Source: an uncultured bacterium
GTDB lineage: Bacteria > Bacteroidota > Bacteroidia > Bacteroidales > Bacteroidaceae
Length of the DNA stretch: 64,000 bases
Assembly: GCA_905216095.1 (NCBI GenBank)
Contig: CAJMSQ010000009.1
Span: 1 to 64,000 of the forward strand
Reading direction: 5' to 3'
Part shown: piece by piece, positions 19,191 to 28,262 of the stretch
Layout: every line of letters begins with the position of its first letter
Position numbering within the stretch: the stretch's first letter is position 1
Made by a program: the position numbers and the translations under genes
Notes under the pieces: model-generated
What the model saw: only the letters and a program-made list of their open reading frames with translations
What the model was told of the DNA's origin: nothing
Database searches by the model: none

Positions 19191-20564
19191 TCAGCCGAAA
19201 AGTTCGCGCAAGGCGTGCTCTACACGTCCTACAGGTACGAGCTCCATGCCGCAGTGTCCGCGGTCAAGGCCTTTCAGGTTGCTTTCGGGAAGGACAAAGC
19301 GCGTGAAACCTAATTTTTGTGCCTCGGCAATGCGTTGTGTGATGCGGGCGACGGGGCGTATCTCCCCGCTCAGGCCGACTTCGCCTGCCATACATACGTT
19401 TCGCTCTATGGCAGTATCGACGTTCGAGGACAAAACGGCGGCTATGACGGACAAGTCGATGGCCGGGTCGGTGACGCGGATGCCTCCCGCTATATTCAGG
19501 AAAACGTCTTTCTGCGCCAACTTGAAGCCAACCCGCTTTTCGAGAACGGCCAAAAGCATGTTGAGGCGGCGCAGGTCGAAGCCCGTGGCCGATCGCTGGG
19601 GCGTACCGTATGCGGCCGTGGAGACCAGTGCCTGTGTCTCTATGAGCAACGGGCGTATGCCTTCGATGGCGGCCGATATGGCTATGCCGCTCAGTTCTTC
19701 GTCGCCGCGGGTGAGCAGCAGGCCCGAGGGATTTTCTACGGGATGCAGGCCGCCGGCGCACATCTCGTAGATTCCGATTTCGGAGGTTGAGCCAAAGCGG
19801 TTCTTGATGCCGCGCAGGATGCGGTAAAGGTGATGTCGGTCGCCTTCGAACTGCAGAACGGCATCGACAATGTGTTCCAGTACTTTCGGACCGGCGATGC
19901 TGCCTTCCTTGGTGATGTGTCCGACGAGGATGACGGGCACTCCGCTCTCCTTTGCATACTTCAGGAGCGCCGTGGCGCACTCACGGATTTGCGTGACACT
20001 GCCCGGCGAGGATTCAACTCCCTCCGCGGCGACGGTTTGTATGGAGTCGATGACGACAAGGTCGGGCCTGACGTTCCGGATGTGCGTGAAAATCTGTTCC
20101 AGACGCGTCTCGCAGAGCAGCAGGCAGTCGGATAGCATCTCGCCGAGGCGGTCTGCGCGCAGTTTGATTTGTCGTTCGCTTTCTTCTCCGCTCACATACA
20201 AGATGCGGCGTGCGGTCATGCGCAGCACGGTCTGCAACAGCAGTGTGGATTTGCCTATACCCGGTTCTCCGCCCAGGAGTATCAGCGAACCGGGCACTAT
20301 TCCGCCGCCCAGTACACGGTCAAGTTCGTTGTCGAGGGTGCCGTACCGCGGCTCCTCGGCCGCGGCAACGTCCTTCAGCCGCACGGGTTGTGGCGTGTGG
20401 TCCTTGTCGGACAAGGCCGCGGCTGCCGGGGTACGTGTCGTTACCGGCCGCACCCGCATTTCCTTCATCGTGTTCCATTGGCCGCACGACGGGCATCGTC
20501 CCACCCACTTGGGCGAGTCTTGTCCGCAGTGCTCACAAACGTAAACGGTTTTCTCTTTTGCCAT
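19191..20564 (-). CDS. radA: DNA repair protein RadA
   Basis: Predicted 457-residue RecA-related ATPase that drives branch migration during recombinational repair. All parts are visible: the N-terminal zinc finger CEHCGQDSPKWVGRCPSCGQWNT (cysteines 10, 13, 25 and 28, written here in two overlapping parts: CEHCGQDSPKW and CPSCGQWNT), Walker A GGEPGIGKST (about residues 98-107), Walker B LVVIDSIQT, the RadA-specific KNRFGS motif (about residues 255-260) and a C-terminal Lon-protease-like domain without the protease dyad. The length is normal. The MerR-type regulator gene follows upstream on the same strand, 48 bases away. Confidence 0.95.
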   Translation of the reverse strand: MAKEKTVYVCEHCGQDSPKWVGRCPSCGQWNTMKEMRVRPVTTRTPAAAALSDKDHTPQPVRLKDVAAAEEPRYGTLDNELDRVLGGGIVPGSLILLGGEPGIGKSTLLLQTVLRMTARRILYVSGEESERQIKLRADRLGEMLSDCLLLCETRLEQIFTHIRNVRPDLVVIDSIQTVAAEGVESSPGSVTQIRECATALLKYAKESGVPVILVGHITKEGSIAGPKVLEHIVDAVLQFEGDRHHLYRILRGIKNRFGSTSEIGIYEMCAGGLHPVENPSGLLLTRGDEELSGIAISAAIEGIRPLLIETQALVSTAAYGTPQRSATGFDLRRLNMLLAVLEKRVGFKLAQKDVFLNIAGGIRVTDPAIDLSVIAAVLSSNVDTAIERNVCMAGEVGLSGEIRPVARITQRIAEAQKLGFTRFVLPESNLKGLDRGHCGMELVPVGRVEHALRELFG

Positions 20565-20612
20565 GTCGTATGCTATGGATACTTGTTCCGGTGCCGCACA
20601 CAGGCGGATTTC

Positions 20613-20960
20613 CTATTCGAGTTCGCCCAGCTCCTTGCGGATGCTTTGCAGTTCAGCCTTGATGGCGCGCAGACGGTCTATGACTTCGACCGTCTGGACC
20701 GTACCGCTTTTGTTGCTTTTCAGGGCATCCCGTGCCGCGGCAATCTTGAGTCCGCGCACCTTGACAAGGTTGTACACGAGACGAATCTGCTCGATGTCCT
20801 CCTTTGTATAGCGTCGGATGTTGCGACCCGTCTTCTGGGGAGAAATCTGTGGGAATTCCTTTTCCCAAAAACGAAGCAACGTCTCGTTTACATTAAACAT
20901 TTTGGCGACTTCGCTGATGGAATAATAAAGTTTCAGCTCTTTGTTCGTATTTAGTGCCAT
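20613..20960 (-). CDS. MerR family transcriptional regulator
   Basis: Predicted 115-residue DNA-binding protein. The winged helix-turn-helix is at the N-terminus: YYSISEVAKMFNVNETLLRF (about residues 12-31), then WEKEFPQISPQKTGRNIRRYT and KEDIEQIRLVYNLVK. The second half is a dimerisation coiled coil (RLRAIKAELQSIRKELGELE). There is no effector-binding domain, so it resembles the short MerR proteins common in Bacteroidota, often found near envelope or repair genes. Its target is unknown; radA downstream may be in the same transcript. Confidence 0.88.
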   Translation of the reverse strand: MALNTNKELKLYYSISEVAKMFNVNETLLRFWEKEFPQISPQKTGRNIRRYTKEDIEQIRLVYNLVKVRGLKIAAARDALKSNKSGTVQTVEVIDRLRAIKAELQSIRKELGELE

Positions 20961-20993
20961 GAGAAAAATCCTTGCCAGTGAGAAAAACTATTC

Positions 20994-21025
20994 GGAAAGG
21001 CTTCCGGGTTGGTCCGGAAGGTTTC
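20994..21025 (-). terminator. Terminator-like hairpin after the flavin reductase-like gene
   Basis: GGAAAGGCTTCCGG and TCCGGAAGGTTTC pair imperfectly around a short loop; read on the minus strand it is followed by GAATAGTTTTTC, a weak T tract. Confidence 0.5.
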
Positions 21026-21029
21026 AACT

Positions 21030-21557
21030 TTATTCGGGAGTGCTTTCGTAAACGTTTTCAATCCCGATGACGTAGACGGTGTGCAGGCTTCCGCCGGGTT
21101 TGTCGTTATACCAGCGTTCGCAGACGGCTTTGTCGAGGAATTTTTCGGCTTTCATTTCGCAGCGGTACAGTTTCCGGCCCTCTATGACCAGGCGTGCCTG
21201 TTCGAACGTGACGTTTCCCGCCTCGGTAGCCAGGGGCCGCAGTCCCGTTTCCTTTATTTTGTCGCAGTCGCGGCCCGAGTGTGTGCCGCAGAAGTTCAGT
21301 ATTTCGCGGTTCTCCTTTCCTAAGAAAGAGAGTGTCATACATTCGTTCTCCTCGGTGAAGGCATACGTGTGTCTTTCCGGGCGGACAAATACAAATGCGA
21401 CGGGCTTGTTCCAGAGGAAGCCCACACCTCCCCACGACGCAGTCATGGTGTTGAAGTTCTCAGGCCCGCCTGCCGTAATCAGCATCCACTCTTTCCCGAT
21501 AATATCAATGATGTCCTCTTGCCCCAGCCGGCTTATGTCCGTCTTCTTCATACGCAT
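21030..21557 (-). CDS. Flavin reductase-like (FMN-binding split barrel) protein
   Basis: Predicted 175-residue cytoplasmic protein of the flavin reductase domain group, which bind FMN and reduce flavins or act as oxidoreductase partners. Seen: WMLITAGGPENFNTMTASWG (about residues 24-43, the family's N-terminal strand with the conserved N-x-M-T-A-S-W), NKPVAFVFVRPERHTY, and NECMTLSFLGKENREILNFCG followed by a conserved SGRD. The physiological substrate is unknown. A start three residues further in (MKKTDISRL, base 21551) is equally possible. The leader contains an AT-rich TATATAATATAG stretch, a recurrent feature upstream of starts in this GC-rich genome. Confidence 0.82.
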   Translation of the reverse strand: MRMKKTDISRLGQEDIIDIIGKEWMLITAGGPENFNTMTASWGGVGFLWNKPVAFVFVRPERHTYAFTEENECMTLSFLGKENREILNFCGTHSGRDCDKIKETGLRPLATEAGNVTFEQARLVIEGRKLYRCEMKAEKFLDKAVCERWYNDKPGGSLHTVYVIGIENVYESTPE

Positions 21558-21791
21558 GTTTTCTTCTATATTATATATGGTGTGCCTTACGCACGTTTCG
21601 CTTTTCCGTCTGTGCCTTCCGGCAAAGACCTAACGAAGCCAAAGTTAGCACAAACTCGCCGAAGGACAAAAAAAATCCTTGTTTTTCGTATTTGTCACGG
21701 TCTTTCGTGGGTGCGGACGACCGTCCGAGCGGCCGGAAAAGGCGAAAAAACGGGATTAAATGTATTTTTCATTAAAAAAATCCCCGGAAAT

Positions 21792-21823
21792 TTTGCTCAT
21801 GTCCGATAAAGAGCCTAAATTTG
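21792..21823 (+). promoter_or_regulatory. Promoter of the tRNA-Gln gene
   Basis: TTTG 21792-21795 and TAAATTTG 21816-21823 with a 20-base gap, followed by CACCCG. Same form as the promoters of the other tRNA genes in the window. Confidence 0.8.
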
Positions 21824-21864
21824 CACCCGTATTCGAGAGGGTATCTCGATGCAAAGAAGTTTTT

Positions 21865-21936
21865 TGGGGTATGGTGTAATTGGCAACACTACAGATTCTG
21901 GTCCTGTCTTTCCTGGTTCGAGTCCGGGTACCCCAA
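21865..21936 (+). tRNA. tRNA-Gln (CTG)
   Basis: A full cloverleaf can be drawn: acceptor TGGGGTA/TACCCCA, D stem GTGT/ACAC, anticodon loop TTCTGGT with anticodon CTG, and T arm CCTGG-TTCGAGT-CCGGG. The start T and discriminator A fit tRNA-Gln, and CCA is not encoded. The last anticodon-stem pair is an A-C mismatch. Confidence 0.92.
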
Positions 21937-21942
21937 CAAAAA

Positions 21943-21984
21943 AATGCGGCGACTGACTTTTGAAAAGCGGTTGCCGCATTTTCT
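21943..21984 (+). terminator. Terminator after tRNA-Gln
   Basis: AAAATGCGGC pairs with GCCGCATTTT across a 22-base loop that contains a smaller AAAAG/CTTTT stem; A and T tracts on the two sides would let it act in both directions. Confidence 0.7.
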
Positions 21985-22052
21985 GTTGTATAAGTGTACG
22001 TCCGGAAATCCGTTCCCGGCTTCTGCGCACCGTCGGAAGGCATATATTGACT

Positions 22053-22101
22053 ACAAAGACAAGGGACATCCGTTCGTATGAAGGATGTCCCTTGTCTTTG
22101 T
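22053..22101 (-). terminator. Long hairpin at the 3' end of tRNA-Met
   Basis: A perfect 19-base stem (22053-22071 with 22083-22101, arm GGATGTCCCTTGTCTTTGT) abuts the 3' end of the minus-strand tRNA. No T tract follows on the minus strand, so it may serve RNA processing as well as termination. Confidence 0.6.
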
Positions 22102-22174
22102 AGCGCGACCCAGGATTGAACTGGGGACCTTCGGATTATGAATCCGACGCTCTAACCAGCTGAGCTATCGCGCC
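22101..22174 (-). tRNA. tRNA-Met (CAT)
   Basis: On the minus strand a cloverleaf forms: acceptor GGCGCGA/TCGCGCT (first pair G-T), D arm GCTCAGCTGGTTAGAGC, anticodon stem TCGGA/TCCGA around TTCATAA (anticodon CAT), and T arm CCCAG-TTCAATC-CTGGG. Its first pair is not the mismatch of initiator tRNA, so it is an elongator Met or a lysidine-modified Ile tRNA; these two cannot be told apart here with certainty. Confidence 0.9.
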
Positions 22175-22209
22175 AGCGCGATTACGACCGTTCTTGTCGC
22201 TTTCGGGTG

Positions 22210-22240
22210 CAAAAGTAGTAATAATTTTCGAGCGGACAAA
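22210..22240 (-). promoter_or_regulatory. Promoter of tRNA-Met
   Basis: On the minus strand TTTG (22240-22237), 19 bases, then TACTTTTG (22217-22210), followed by CACCCG. The same initial sequence follows the other tRNA promoters. Confidence 0.85.
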
Positions 22241-22298
22241 ATTTTCGGGCGGCTTTTTTCGATTTATTTGATGGAAGATTCTTTTAGGGGAGTCTTTC

Positions 22299-23329
22299 TT
22301 ATTTTTCCGGGTGACGGGATTTCAGACGAAAACCTCCGAAGAGCAGGCCGTCGAACAGGCGGTTGCGTCTGAGCAGACGGTACACGCCGTAGCATACCAG
22401 CGTCAGGGCCGTCGCCAGACAGGGGGCGAAGAGGAATGTCAGCGCATCCGAACCGGTCTTGGGCATATTGTCGTGAAGGTAACTGTGGTAGAGGCTTTGC
22501 AGGATGTATATCCCGATGGTCGCCTGTCCCAGCTGTGAAATCCGTTTCCGGGTTTTGCTTCCGACCATCCCGTACCGGCGTTGCAGGGAAAGCAGGATGG
22601 CCATGCTTCCCGTGCATCCGATGACGAGTCTGAACAGCAGACAGGCGTATTCGTGCGGGTCGAGGAAGATTTTCCCGTGATAAAGCACTGTGTGCAGGCG
22701 GCAATAATATACGGTGTAGTCTCCGTTCCAGAATAAAAGCAGGAAGATGAATACCGCCCACAGGCCCAGCCGGACGCCCGTGCCGGCCTGCAGCCACCGG
22801 TCCTTGTGCCGGTTCAGGAAGATGCCGGCCCAGAAGAACGGAAGCATGGAGGGGACATAAACCACCGATACGAACGCTAGCGCCACCACCATGGAGAAGA
22901 GCGCGGCCGCCGTCATGTTGTGCCTGAAAATCCGCATACCCACTCCCGCCAGGGCATAACAGATGAACAGGCAGGAGAGAAACCAGAAAATGTTAAGCAC
23001 GTTGAAGCGGATGAAGCCTATGGCGAGTACGCTCCACACCATTCCCGGCAGCACGAGCTGCAGGCCTTTCTTCAGCAACATGCGGCCCGGGGCTGGTGCA
23101 ACGAGGATGAGGCGAAGAAACCGCTGATAATCATGAACAGCGGCATGTGGAAAGAATAGATGAATGCCCAGAGCGGATGGTGGTAGTCCGACGTGCTGAC
23201 GTATTCCACGGCGTGTCCGAGCATGACCGTGACGATGGCCAGCGCTTTCGCGGCGTCCATGTATTCCAGGCGGGGCTTGTTTCCTGTCAGAAGGTTTTCC
23301 CTTGTCATTGTTTGCCGATGTGTTGTCAT
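22299..23329 (-). pseudogene. Acyltransferase 3 family membrane protein, frameshifted
   Basis: Two overlapping frames together make one acyltransferase-3 protein of about 343 residues. The 5' frame (23329-23072) gives the family start EYMDAAKALAIVTVMLGHAV and FIYSFHMPLFMIISGFFAS, then runs into a stop. The 3' frame (23081-22299) continues with LLKKGLQLVLPGMVW and about eight more hydrophobic segments. The break is near 23085-23105, next to the run CCCCGGG, so a single-base loss, a sequencing error or slippage could explain it. Such proteins O-acylate surface sugars in the inner membrane. An independent start for the second frame at 23081 is possible but would give a protein without the catalytic N-terminal His region. 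Confidence 0.75.
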
Positions 23330-23360
23330 TGTTTGCCGATGCGGTGTGATGCAGGTCCGG

Positions 23361-25496
23361 TCAGACCTGTTGCGCCACGCCTTTCATGGAGAGCGAGATG
23401 CGCCCGCGGGCCTCGTCTATGGCGATAACCTTCACGCGCACGTGCTGCCGCAGGCTCACCACCTCGGCCGGATTGCGCACGTAGCGGTCGGCGAGCTGCG
23501 ACACGTGGACCAGCCCTTTTACCTTGATGCCTATGTCCACGAAGCAGCCGAAGTCGGTGACGTTCGTCACGATGCCGGGCAGTTCCATGCCTTCTTCGAG
23601 GTCCTCAATGCTGTGTACCGTCGCGTCGAAACGGAATTCCGAGACCGTGCCCCGCGGGTCGCGTCCGGGCTTGTCCAGTTCCGTCATGATGTCCTTGAGC
23701 GTGGGCATACCCGTGTCCGCGTCGCAGTAGCGCGCAAGCCCGATACCGGCGCGCAGCCCGGCATCGGCGATGAATTTCTTCACGTCGCAGCCCGCATCGG
23801 CCGCCATGCGCTCCACCAGTCCATAGCGTTCGGGGTGGACGGCCGTGTTGTCGAGCGGATTTTCCCCGCCGGTGATGCGCAGGAATCCGGCACATTGTTC
23901 GTAGGCCTTGGGACCCAGACGCGGCACTTTCAGCAGTTCGGCGCGCGTGGCGAAGGGTCCGTTCGCCGCACGATACTCCACGATGTTCCCGGCCAGCGAG
24001 GGACCGAGTCCCGACACGTAAGTCAGTAAGTGGCGGCTCGCGGTGTTGAGGTTCACACCCACCGAGTTCACGCAACTTTCCACCGTCCGGTCGAGCGAAT
24101 GCCGCAGGGCCGTCTGGTCTACGTCGTGCTGGTATTGTCCCACGCCTATGGATTTCGGGTCTATCTTGACCAGTTCGGCCAGCGGGTCGGCCAGCCGGCG
24201 GCCGATGGATACCGCCCCGCGCACGGTGACGTCGTGGTCGGGAAACTCTTCGCGTGCGGTTTTCGAGGCGGAATATACGGATGCACCGTCCTCGCTGACC
24301 GAAAAGACCGCGATTCCCTCGAGCGGCAGCGAGCGCACCAGTTCTTCGGTCTCGCGGCCTGCCGTCCCGTTGCCGATGGCCACGGCTTCAATCCGATAGT
24401 CGCGCATGAGCGTTGTCAGCGTAAAGCATGTGCGCGCATATTCGCCCTGTGGCGGATGCGGGAACACGGTCTCGAAGTGCAGCAGTCCGCCTTGTGCGTC
24501 GAGGCACACCACCTTGCAGCCCGTCCGGTATCCCGGGTCGATGGCCATGATGCGCTTCTGCCCGAGCGGGGCTGCCAGCAAAAGTTGTTTCAGGTTGCCG
24601 GCAAACACGCGGATGGCCTCTTCGTCGGCGTGCGCCTTGCTTTGTGCGGCAAATTCTGTCTCGATGCCGGGTTTCAGCAGCCGCTTGTAGGCGTCGGCCG
24701 CCGCCATTTCCATCTGTGCGGCCGCAGGAGTGCCGCGCCGCACGTAGGGGCGCATCACGCGGGCCGTGCAGTCGTCCTCGTCGGCCGGTGCGATGCTGAC
24801 GCGCAGCAGGCCTTCGGCCTCGCCCCTCCGCATGGCCAGCAGGCGGTGTGAGGAGCATCGGCGCAGCGGTTCGGCCCAGTCGAAGTAGTCGCGGTATTTT
24901 CCGGCCTCGTCCTCCTTGCCTTTCACCACTTTCGAGCGGATGACGGCCGTCCGTCTGAAGCTTTCGCGCACCGTGGCCCGTGTCCGTTCGTCCTCGCTGA
25001 TGCGTTCGGCCAGAATGTCGCGCGCCCCCTGCAGCGCATCCTCCGCGTCGGGCACGTCGTCGCCCGTGAAATCCGCTGCGGCCCGCACCGGGTCGGTCTG
25101 CGGCCGCCGCATAATCAGGTCGGCCAGCGGCTCCAGTCCCTTTTGCCGCGCCATCTCCGCGCGTGTCCTGCGCTTGGGCTTATAGGGTAGGTAGATGTCT
25201 TCGAGCAGTGTCGCGTCCCAGCATCCTTCGATGCGTTTCCGCAGTTCGTCGGTCAGTTTTCCCTGCTCTTCGATGGTGGACAGCACGTACTCGCGCCGGT
25301 GTACCAGTTCGCCGAGCCGTTCGTTCTCGTCCTTGACGGCGGCAATCTGTACTTCGTCCATGCCGCCGGTGGCCTCTTTGCGGTAGCGGCTGACAAACGG
25401 GACGGTGGCGCCGCCCTCGAGCAGGCGTATCGTGTTCTCTACGTGCCGTTCGGGCAGGTTCAGCCGTCGGGCTATGATGGAGGTGATGGCACTCAT
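23361..25496 (-). CDS. tex: Tex family RNA-binding transcription accessory protein
   Basis: Predicted 711-residue cytoplasmic nucleic-acid-binding protein of the Tex/YhgF family, linked to transcription and stress tolerance. The order is typical: N-terminal helical part (VPFVSRYRKEATGGMDEVQI, about residues 33-52), the KPKRRTRAEMARQKGLEPLAD block, a YqgF-like RNase H fold (IMAIDPGYRTGCKVVCLD), helix-hairpin-helix motifs (VNLNTASRHLLTYVSGLGP, LLKVPRLGPKAYEQCAGFLR) and a C-terminal S1 RNA-binding domain (GMELPGIVTNVTDFGCFVDI to HVSQLADRYV). The length is slightly under the usual 770. It is separated by about 30 bases from the acyltransferase pseudogene. Confidence 0.95.
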   Translation of the reverse strand: MSAITSIIARRLNLPERHVENTIRLLEGGATVPFVSRYRKEATGGMDEVQIAAVKDENERLGELVHRREYVLSTIEEQGKLTDELRKRIEGCWDATLLEDIYLPYKPKRRTRAEMARQKGLEPLADLIMRRPQTDPVRAAADFTGDDVPDAEDALQGARDILAERISEDERTRATVRESFRRTAVIRSKVVKGKEDEAGKYRDYFDWAEPLRRCSSHRLLAMRRGEAEGLLRVSIAPADEDDCTARVMRPYVRRGTPAAAQMEMAAADAYKRLLKPGIETEFAAQSKAHADEEAIRVFAGNLKQLLLAAPLGQKRIMAIDPGYRTGCKVVCLDAQGGLLHFETVFPHPPQGEYARTCFTLTTLMRDYRIEAVAIGNGTAGRETEELVRSLPLEGIAVFSVSEDGASVYSASKTAREEFPDHDVTVRGAVSIGRRLADPLAELVKIDPKSIGVGQYQHDVDQTALRHSLDRTVESCVNSVGVNLNTASRHLLTYVSGLGPSLAGNIVEYRAANGPFATRAELLKVPRLGPKAYEQCAGFLRITGGENPLDNTAVHPERYGLVERMAADAGCDVKKFIADAGLRAGIGLARYCDADTGMPTLKDIMTELDKPGRDPRGTVSEFRFDATVHSIEDLEEGMELPGIVTNVTDFGCFVDIGIKVKGLVHVSQLADRYVRNPAEVVSLRQHVRVKVIAIDEARGRISLSMKGVAQQV

Positions 25497-25544
25497 GATG
25501 TGAATGGTCTTTTGTGGTGGAAAATAAGAAAGCGGCCTGTCCGT

Positions 25545-26111
25545 TCAGGTCCGGGGTATGTTCAGGCAGAAGTATTTCCAGAGCGGTCCTGCCATAAGTG
25601 CCTGTTTGATGTCGTCGGCTTCGAGCAGCGCCCTTACTTCCTCGGGCGACAACAGGTGTACGGTGATGTCCTCGGTGGGTTCAAGGTGTTGCGACGTGAC
25701 GGGTTCCACGCCCTCGGCCACGAATGTGTAGGAATAATTGGTCATTGCCGACGCGTTGGGCGCGAGTTTGCAGAACAGGCTCCATTTCCCGCCCGCATAT
25801 CCCGTTTCCTCTAATAGCTCCCTGCGCGCCGCCTCCTCGGGCGATGCGTCTTCGGGGTCGATGACGCCTGCGCACAGTTCGTAGCGCGTTTCTCCCAGTG
25901 CGTGCCGGTATTGTCGGACCAGCAGGAAGCGTCCGTCCGCGGTGCGGGCTATGACGTTCACCCAGTCGGGATACTCGAGGACATAATATTCCGGGTTTTC
26001 CACGCCGTCGGGCAGGCGCACGTGGTCACGGCGTGCGGTCAGCCACGGCCGCCGAAAGAGGTATTCGCTCTTCAGCACCTCCCATTTCTTCGGGTCTTGC
26101 TTGTCTTTCAT
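25545..26111 (-). CDS. NUDIX hydrolase (ADP-ribose pyrophosphatase-like)
   Basis: Predicted 188-residue hydrolase that would cleave a nucleoside diphosphate linked to another group, most like ADP-ribose pyrophosphatase. The Nudix box is at about residues 82-105: GVIDPEDASPEEAARRELLE with ETGY, one residue longer than the canonical spacing before the REL-x-EE-x-G core. The RQYRHALGETRYELCAG block before it is typical of the ADP-ribose group. The start at 26111 (MKDKQDPKKWEVL) is preferred because upstream in-frame methionines (26168) reach toward repeat copy B and are not conserved. It stands alone on this strand. Confidence 0.87.
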   Translation of the reverse strand: MKDKQDPKKWEVLKSEYLFRRPWLTARRDHVRLPDGVENPEYYVLEYPDWVNVIARTADGRFLLVRQYRHALGETRYELCAGVIDPEDASPEEAARRELLEETGYAGGKWSLFCKLAPNASAMTNYSYTFVAEGVEPVTSQHLEPTEDITVHLLSPEEVRALLEADDIKQALMAGPLWKYFCLNIPRT

Positions 26112-26230
26112 AGTAATATGTATGTTCTGCGCGGGCATATGCAGCTTATCTGTGGCAAAGATAAGCAAAAATCAGCCAAGAGCCTTTTCTTTTTCCGTAA
26201 GTCCGTGCCCGTTTTCCGGCCGCCTTGTCA

Positions 26231-26506
26231 ATTTTAACACAATTTGCTTTTCGTCGAAAAATGTTGTATCTTTGTGGTACAGAAAATGGGAGAGGCGGTT
26301 TCGTACCGCCTTTTTCGTGTAAATAAGCTACTTGCAAGTGCCATTTACATGCACATGTAGGAAAAATTAGAAGTATCCCGCGTAAAAATACATGCCTTCT
26401 ATTTGAAAATACAAGCCGCCCGCGCGCGAAAAAATGCCTTCCGCGCGGTCGTAGCCCCGTTTTCTTTACATCTTTTTACGTAACCAAGGTTAAAAATGTT
26501 AATGTC
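26231..26506 (+). repeat. Dispersed intergenic repeat, copy B
   Basis: Closest to copy A. ATTTTAACAC at the left end and GTTAAAAATGTTAATGTC at the right. Promoter TTTG 26243-26246, 20-base gap, TATCTTTG 26267-26274; terminator AGGCGGT/ACCGCCT 26293-26311 then TTTTT. The rest has TTTACATGCACATGTAG and ATGCCTTC repeats like copy A. The terminator arms differ from those of copy D while pairing is kept. Confidence 0.75.
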
Positions 26507-26671
26507 CGCCGGCGCGAACTGCCCGTCCGGTCGCCCCTTGCCCGCTGCTGTTCCGTCTTTTGTGCGCGAAGACGCGCCGCGCAAGGGATGAATTATTCTT
26601 TTTTAAGCATCGGCATCGAAACATTTGCCCTATTTTAGAATTTATCCTGCATCCGCCCGAAAAGAAACACG

Positions 26672-26679
26672 TACCTTTG
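26672..26679 (+). promoter_or_regulatory. -7 box of the tolC-type export operon
   Basis: TACCTTTG matches TAnnTTTG and is followed by CCCC; about 43 bases remain to the ATG at 26729. A TTTG at 26624-26627 is too far away to be its -33 box. Confidence 0.55.
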
Positions 26680-26728
26680 CCCCGACACAACACTCTTGTA
26701 CACGAAACCAACAAGCGAACGCAAGACC

Positions 26729-28207
26729 ATGAAACGATTATTCACACTGTTCACGCTGTTGCTGACGCTCACCTTGCCGCCGGTGTGCGCCCAGACGCTC
26801 TCGCTCGACAGTTGCCGCGCGCTGGCGTTGCGCAACAACAAGGCCATCGGCATGGCGCGCGAACAAATGGAAAAGGCATACTATGACCGCAAGGCCGCAC
26901 GCACGAACTATTTGCCTAAGGTGGCGCTGACCGCCGGCTACGTGCGCACGGGCGACGAAATCTCGCTGCTGAGCGACGGGCAGAAAGGCGCGCTCTCGTC
27001 GATGGGTACGGGCATGGCGGGAGAGTTCGGCCAATTGGCGGGACAAATCCTGCAACAGCATCCCGAACTGGCCCCGCTCCTGCAACAGGCTTCGGGCTAC
27101 GTGGGACAGGTCGCAGGCGCGCTCAACGGAGTAGGGCAGGGAATCGTCGATGCCCTGCGCACCGACACGCGCAACATGACGGCCGGGGCCATCATCCTGA
27201 CGCAACCGCTCTACATGGGCGGGAAAATCCGCGCTTACGACCGCATCACGCGGCTCGCGCAGCAGGCCGCCGACGAGAAGATGCGCGCCGGACGGCAGGA
27301 GGTGCTGCTCGAGACGGACCGGGCCTATTGGCAGGTGGTATCGCTGGCCAACAAACGCAAACTGGCCGTGGCCTACCGCGACATGTTGCGCCGGCTGGAC
27401 GAGGATGTCCTGCGGATGATTCGCGAGGGAGTGGCCACCAAGGCGAACGAACTCAGCGTCAGTGTGAAGCTGAACGAGGCGGAAATGACACTGGCCAAGG
27501 TGGAGGACGGACTGACCCTGTCTCGGATGCTGCTGTGTCAGTTGTGCGGGCTGCCACTCGACACGCCGGTCGAAACAGCCGACGAACAATTGCCCGAACT
27601 TGCCGACGGAGCAGCTTACGGTACGGCGACAAATGCGGACCGGGCCTTTCAGAGCCGGCCCGAACTCGCTTTGCTGCAGGCCGCCCTCGACATCCGGAAG
27701 GAAAAAGTGAACATAGAGCGCGCCGCATTCCTGCCGCAACTGGCGCTGATGGGCGGGTACATGACGACCAACCCCGGCCTGACCAACGGTTTCGAGAACC
27801 GTTTCCGCGGCACATGGGCGGTAGGCGTGACGCTCAAGGTACCCGTATGGAACTGGGGCGAGGGGAAATACAGGATACGTGCCGCCAAGGCCGAAGCCAA
27901 CATAGCCTCGCTGCAACGCGATGAGGTCCGCGAGAAGATTGAACTGCAGGTACGCCAGGCGGCCTTCCGCATCAACGAGGCCGACAGGAAGCTGGCGCTC
28001 AGCATCAGGAATAAGGAAAAGGCCGAAGAGAACCTGCGCACGGCGCAGCTGGGATTCCGCGAAGGCGTCATCGTGACTTCCGACCTGCTGATGGCACAGA
28101 CGGCATGGTTGCAGGCGCAAAGCGACAAGATAGACGCGCAAATCGACGTCCGGCTGAGCCGTTCCATGTACGAAAAAGCCTTGGGCACGCTCGACAAAGG
28201 CGACTGA
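26729..28207 (+). CDS. TolC family outer-membrane efflux protein
   Basis: Predicted 492-residue outer-membrane channel of a tripartite export system. A signal peptide (MKRLFTLFTLLLTLTLPPVC, cut near CAQ) is followed by two repeated TolC halves: LSLDSCRALALRNNKAIGMA (about 25-44) begins the first, and SRPELALLQAALDIRKEKVN (about 307-326) begins the second helical half. The start at 26729 is set by the signal peptide. It is the first gene of an operon with an HlyD-type adaptor and two ABC-2 permeases. Loops near residues 85-150 are longer than usual (LAGQILQQHPELAPLLQQAS), a feature seen in several Bacteroidota TolC proteins. Confidence 0.92.
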   Translation: MKRLFTLFTLLLTLTLPPVCAQTLSLDSCRALALRNNKAIGMAREQMEKAYYDRKAARTNYLPKVALTAGYVRTGDEISLLSDGQKGALSSMGTGMAGEFGQLAGQILQQHPELAPLLQQASGYVGQVAGALNGVGQGIVDALRTDTRNMTAGAIILTQPLYMGGKIRAYDRITRLAQQAADEKMRAGRQEVLLETDRAYWQVVSLANKRKLAVAYRDMLRRLDEDVLRMIREGVATKANELSVSVKLNEAEMTLAKVEDGLTLSRMLLCQLCGLPLDTPVETADEQLPELADGAAYGTATNADRAFQSRPELALLQAALDIRKEKVNIERAAFLPQLALMGGYMTTNPGLTNGFENRFRGTWAVGVTLKVPVWNWGEGKYRIRAAKAEANIASLQRDEVREKIELQVRQAAFRINEADRKLALSIRNKEKAEENLRTAQLGFREGVIVTSDLLMAQTAWLQAQSDKIDAQIDVRLSRSMYEKALGTLDKGD

Positions 28208-28262
28208 GCGCGCCCGCATACCCGTCCGCCCTTTAATAGAAAACCAAAAGAACACAACAGAT

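Noticed and set aside
21865..21936. tRNA-Gln as a pseudogene because of an A-C pair at the end of the anticodon stem
   Set aside because: All other stems, the loops and a strong promoter and terminator are intact; one closing mismatch is tolerated.
23072..23329. Independent small membrane protein
   Set aside because: Its sequence is the N-terminal part of an acyltransferase 3 and continues in the next frame; it is better read as one broken gene.
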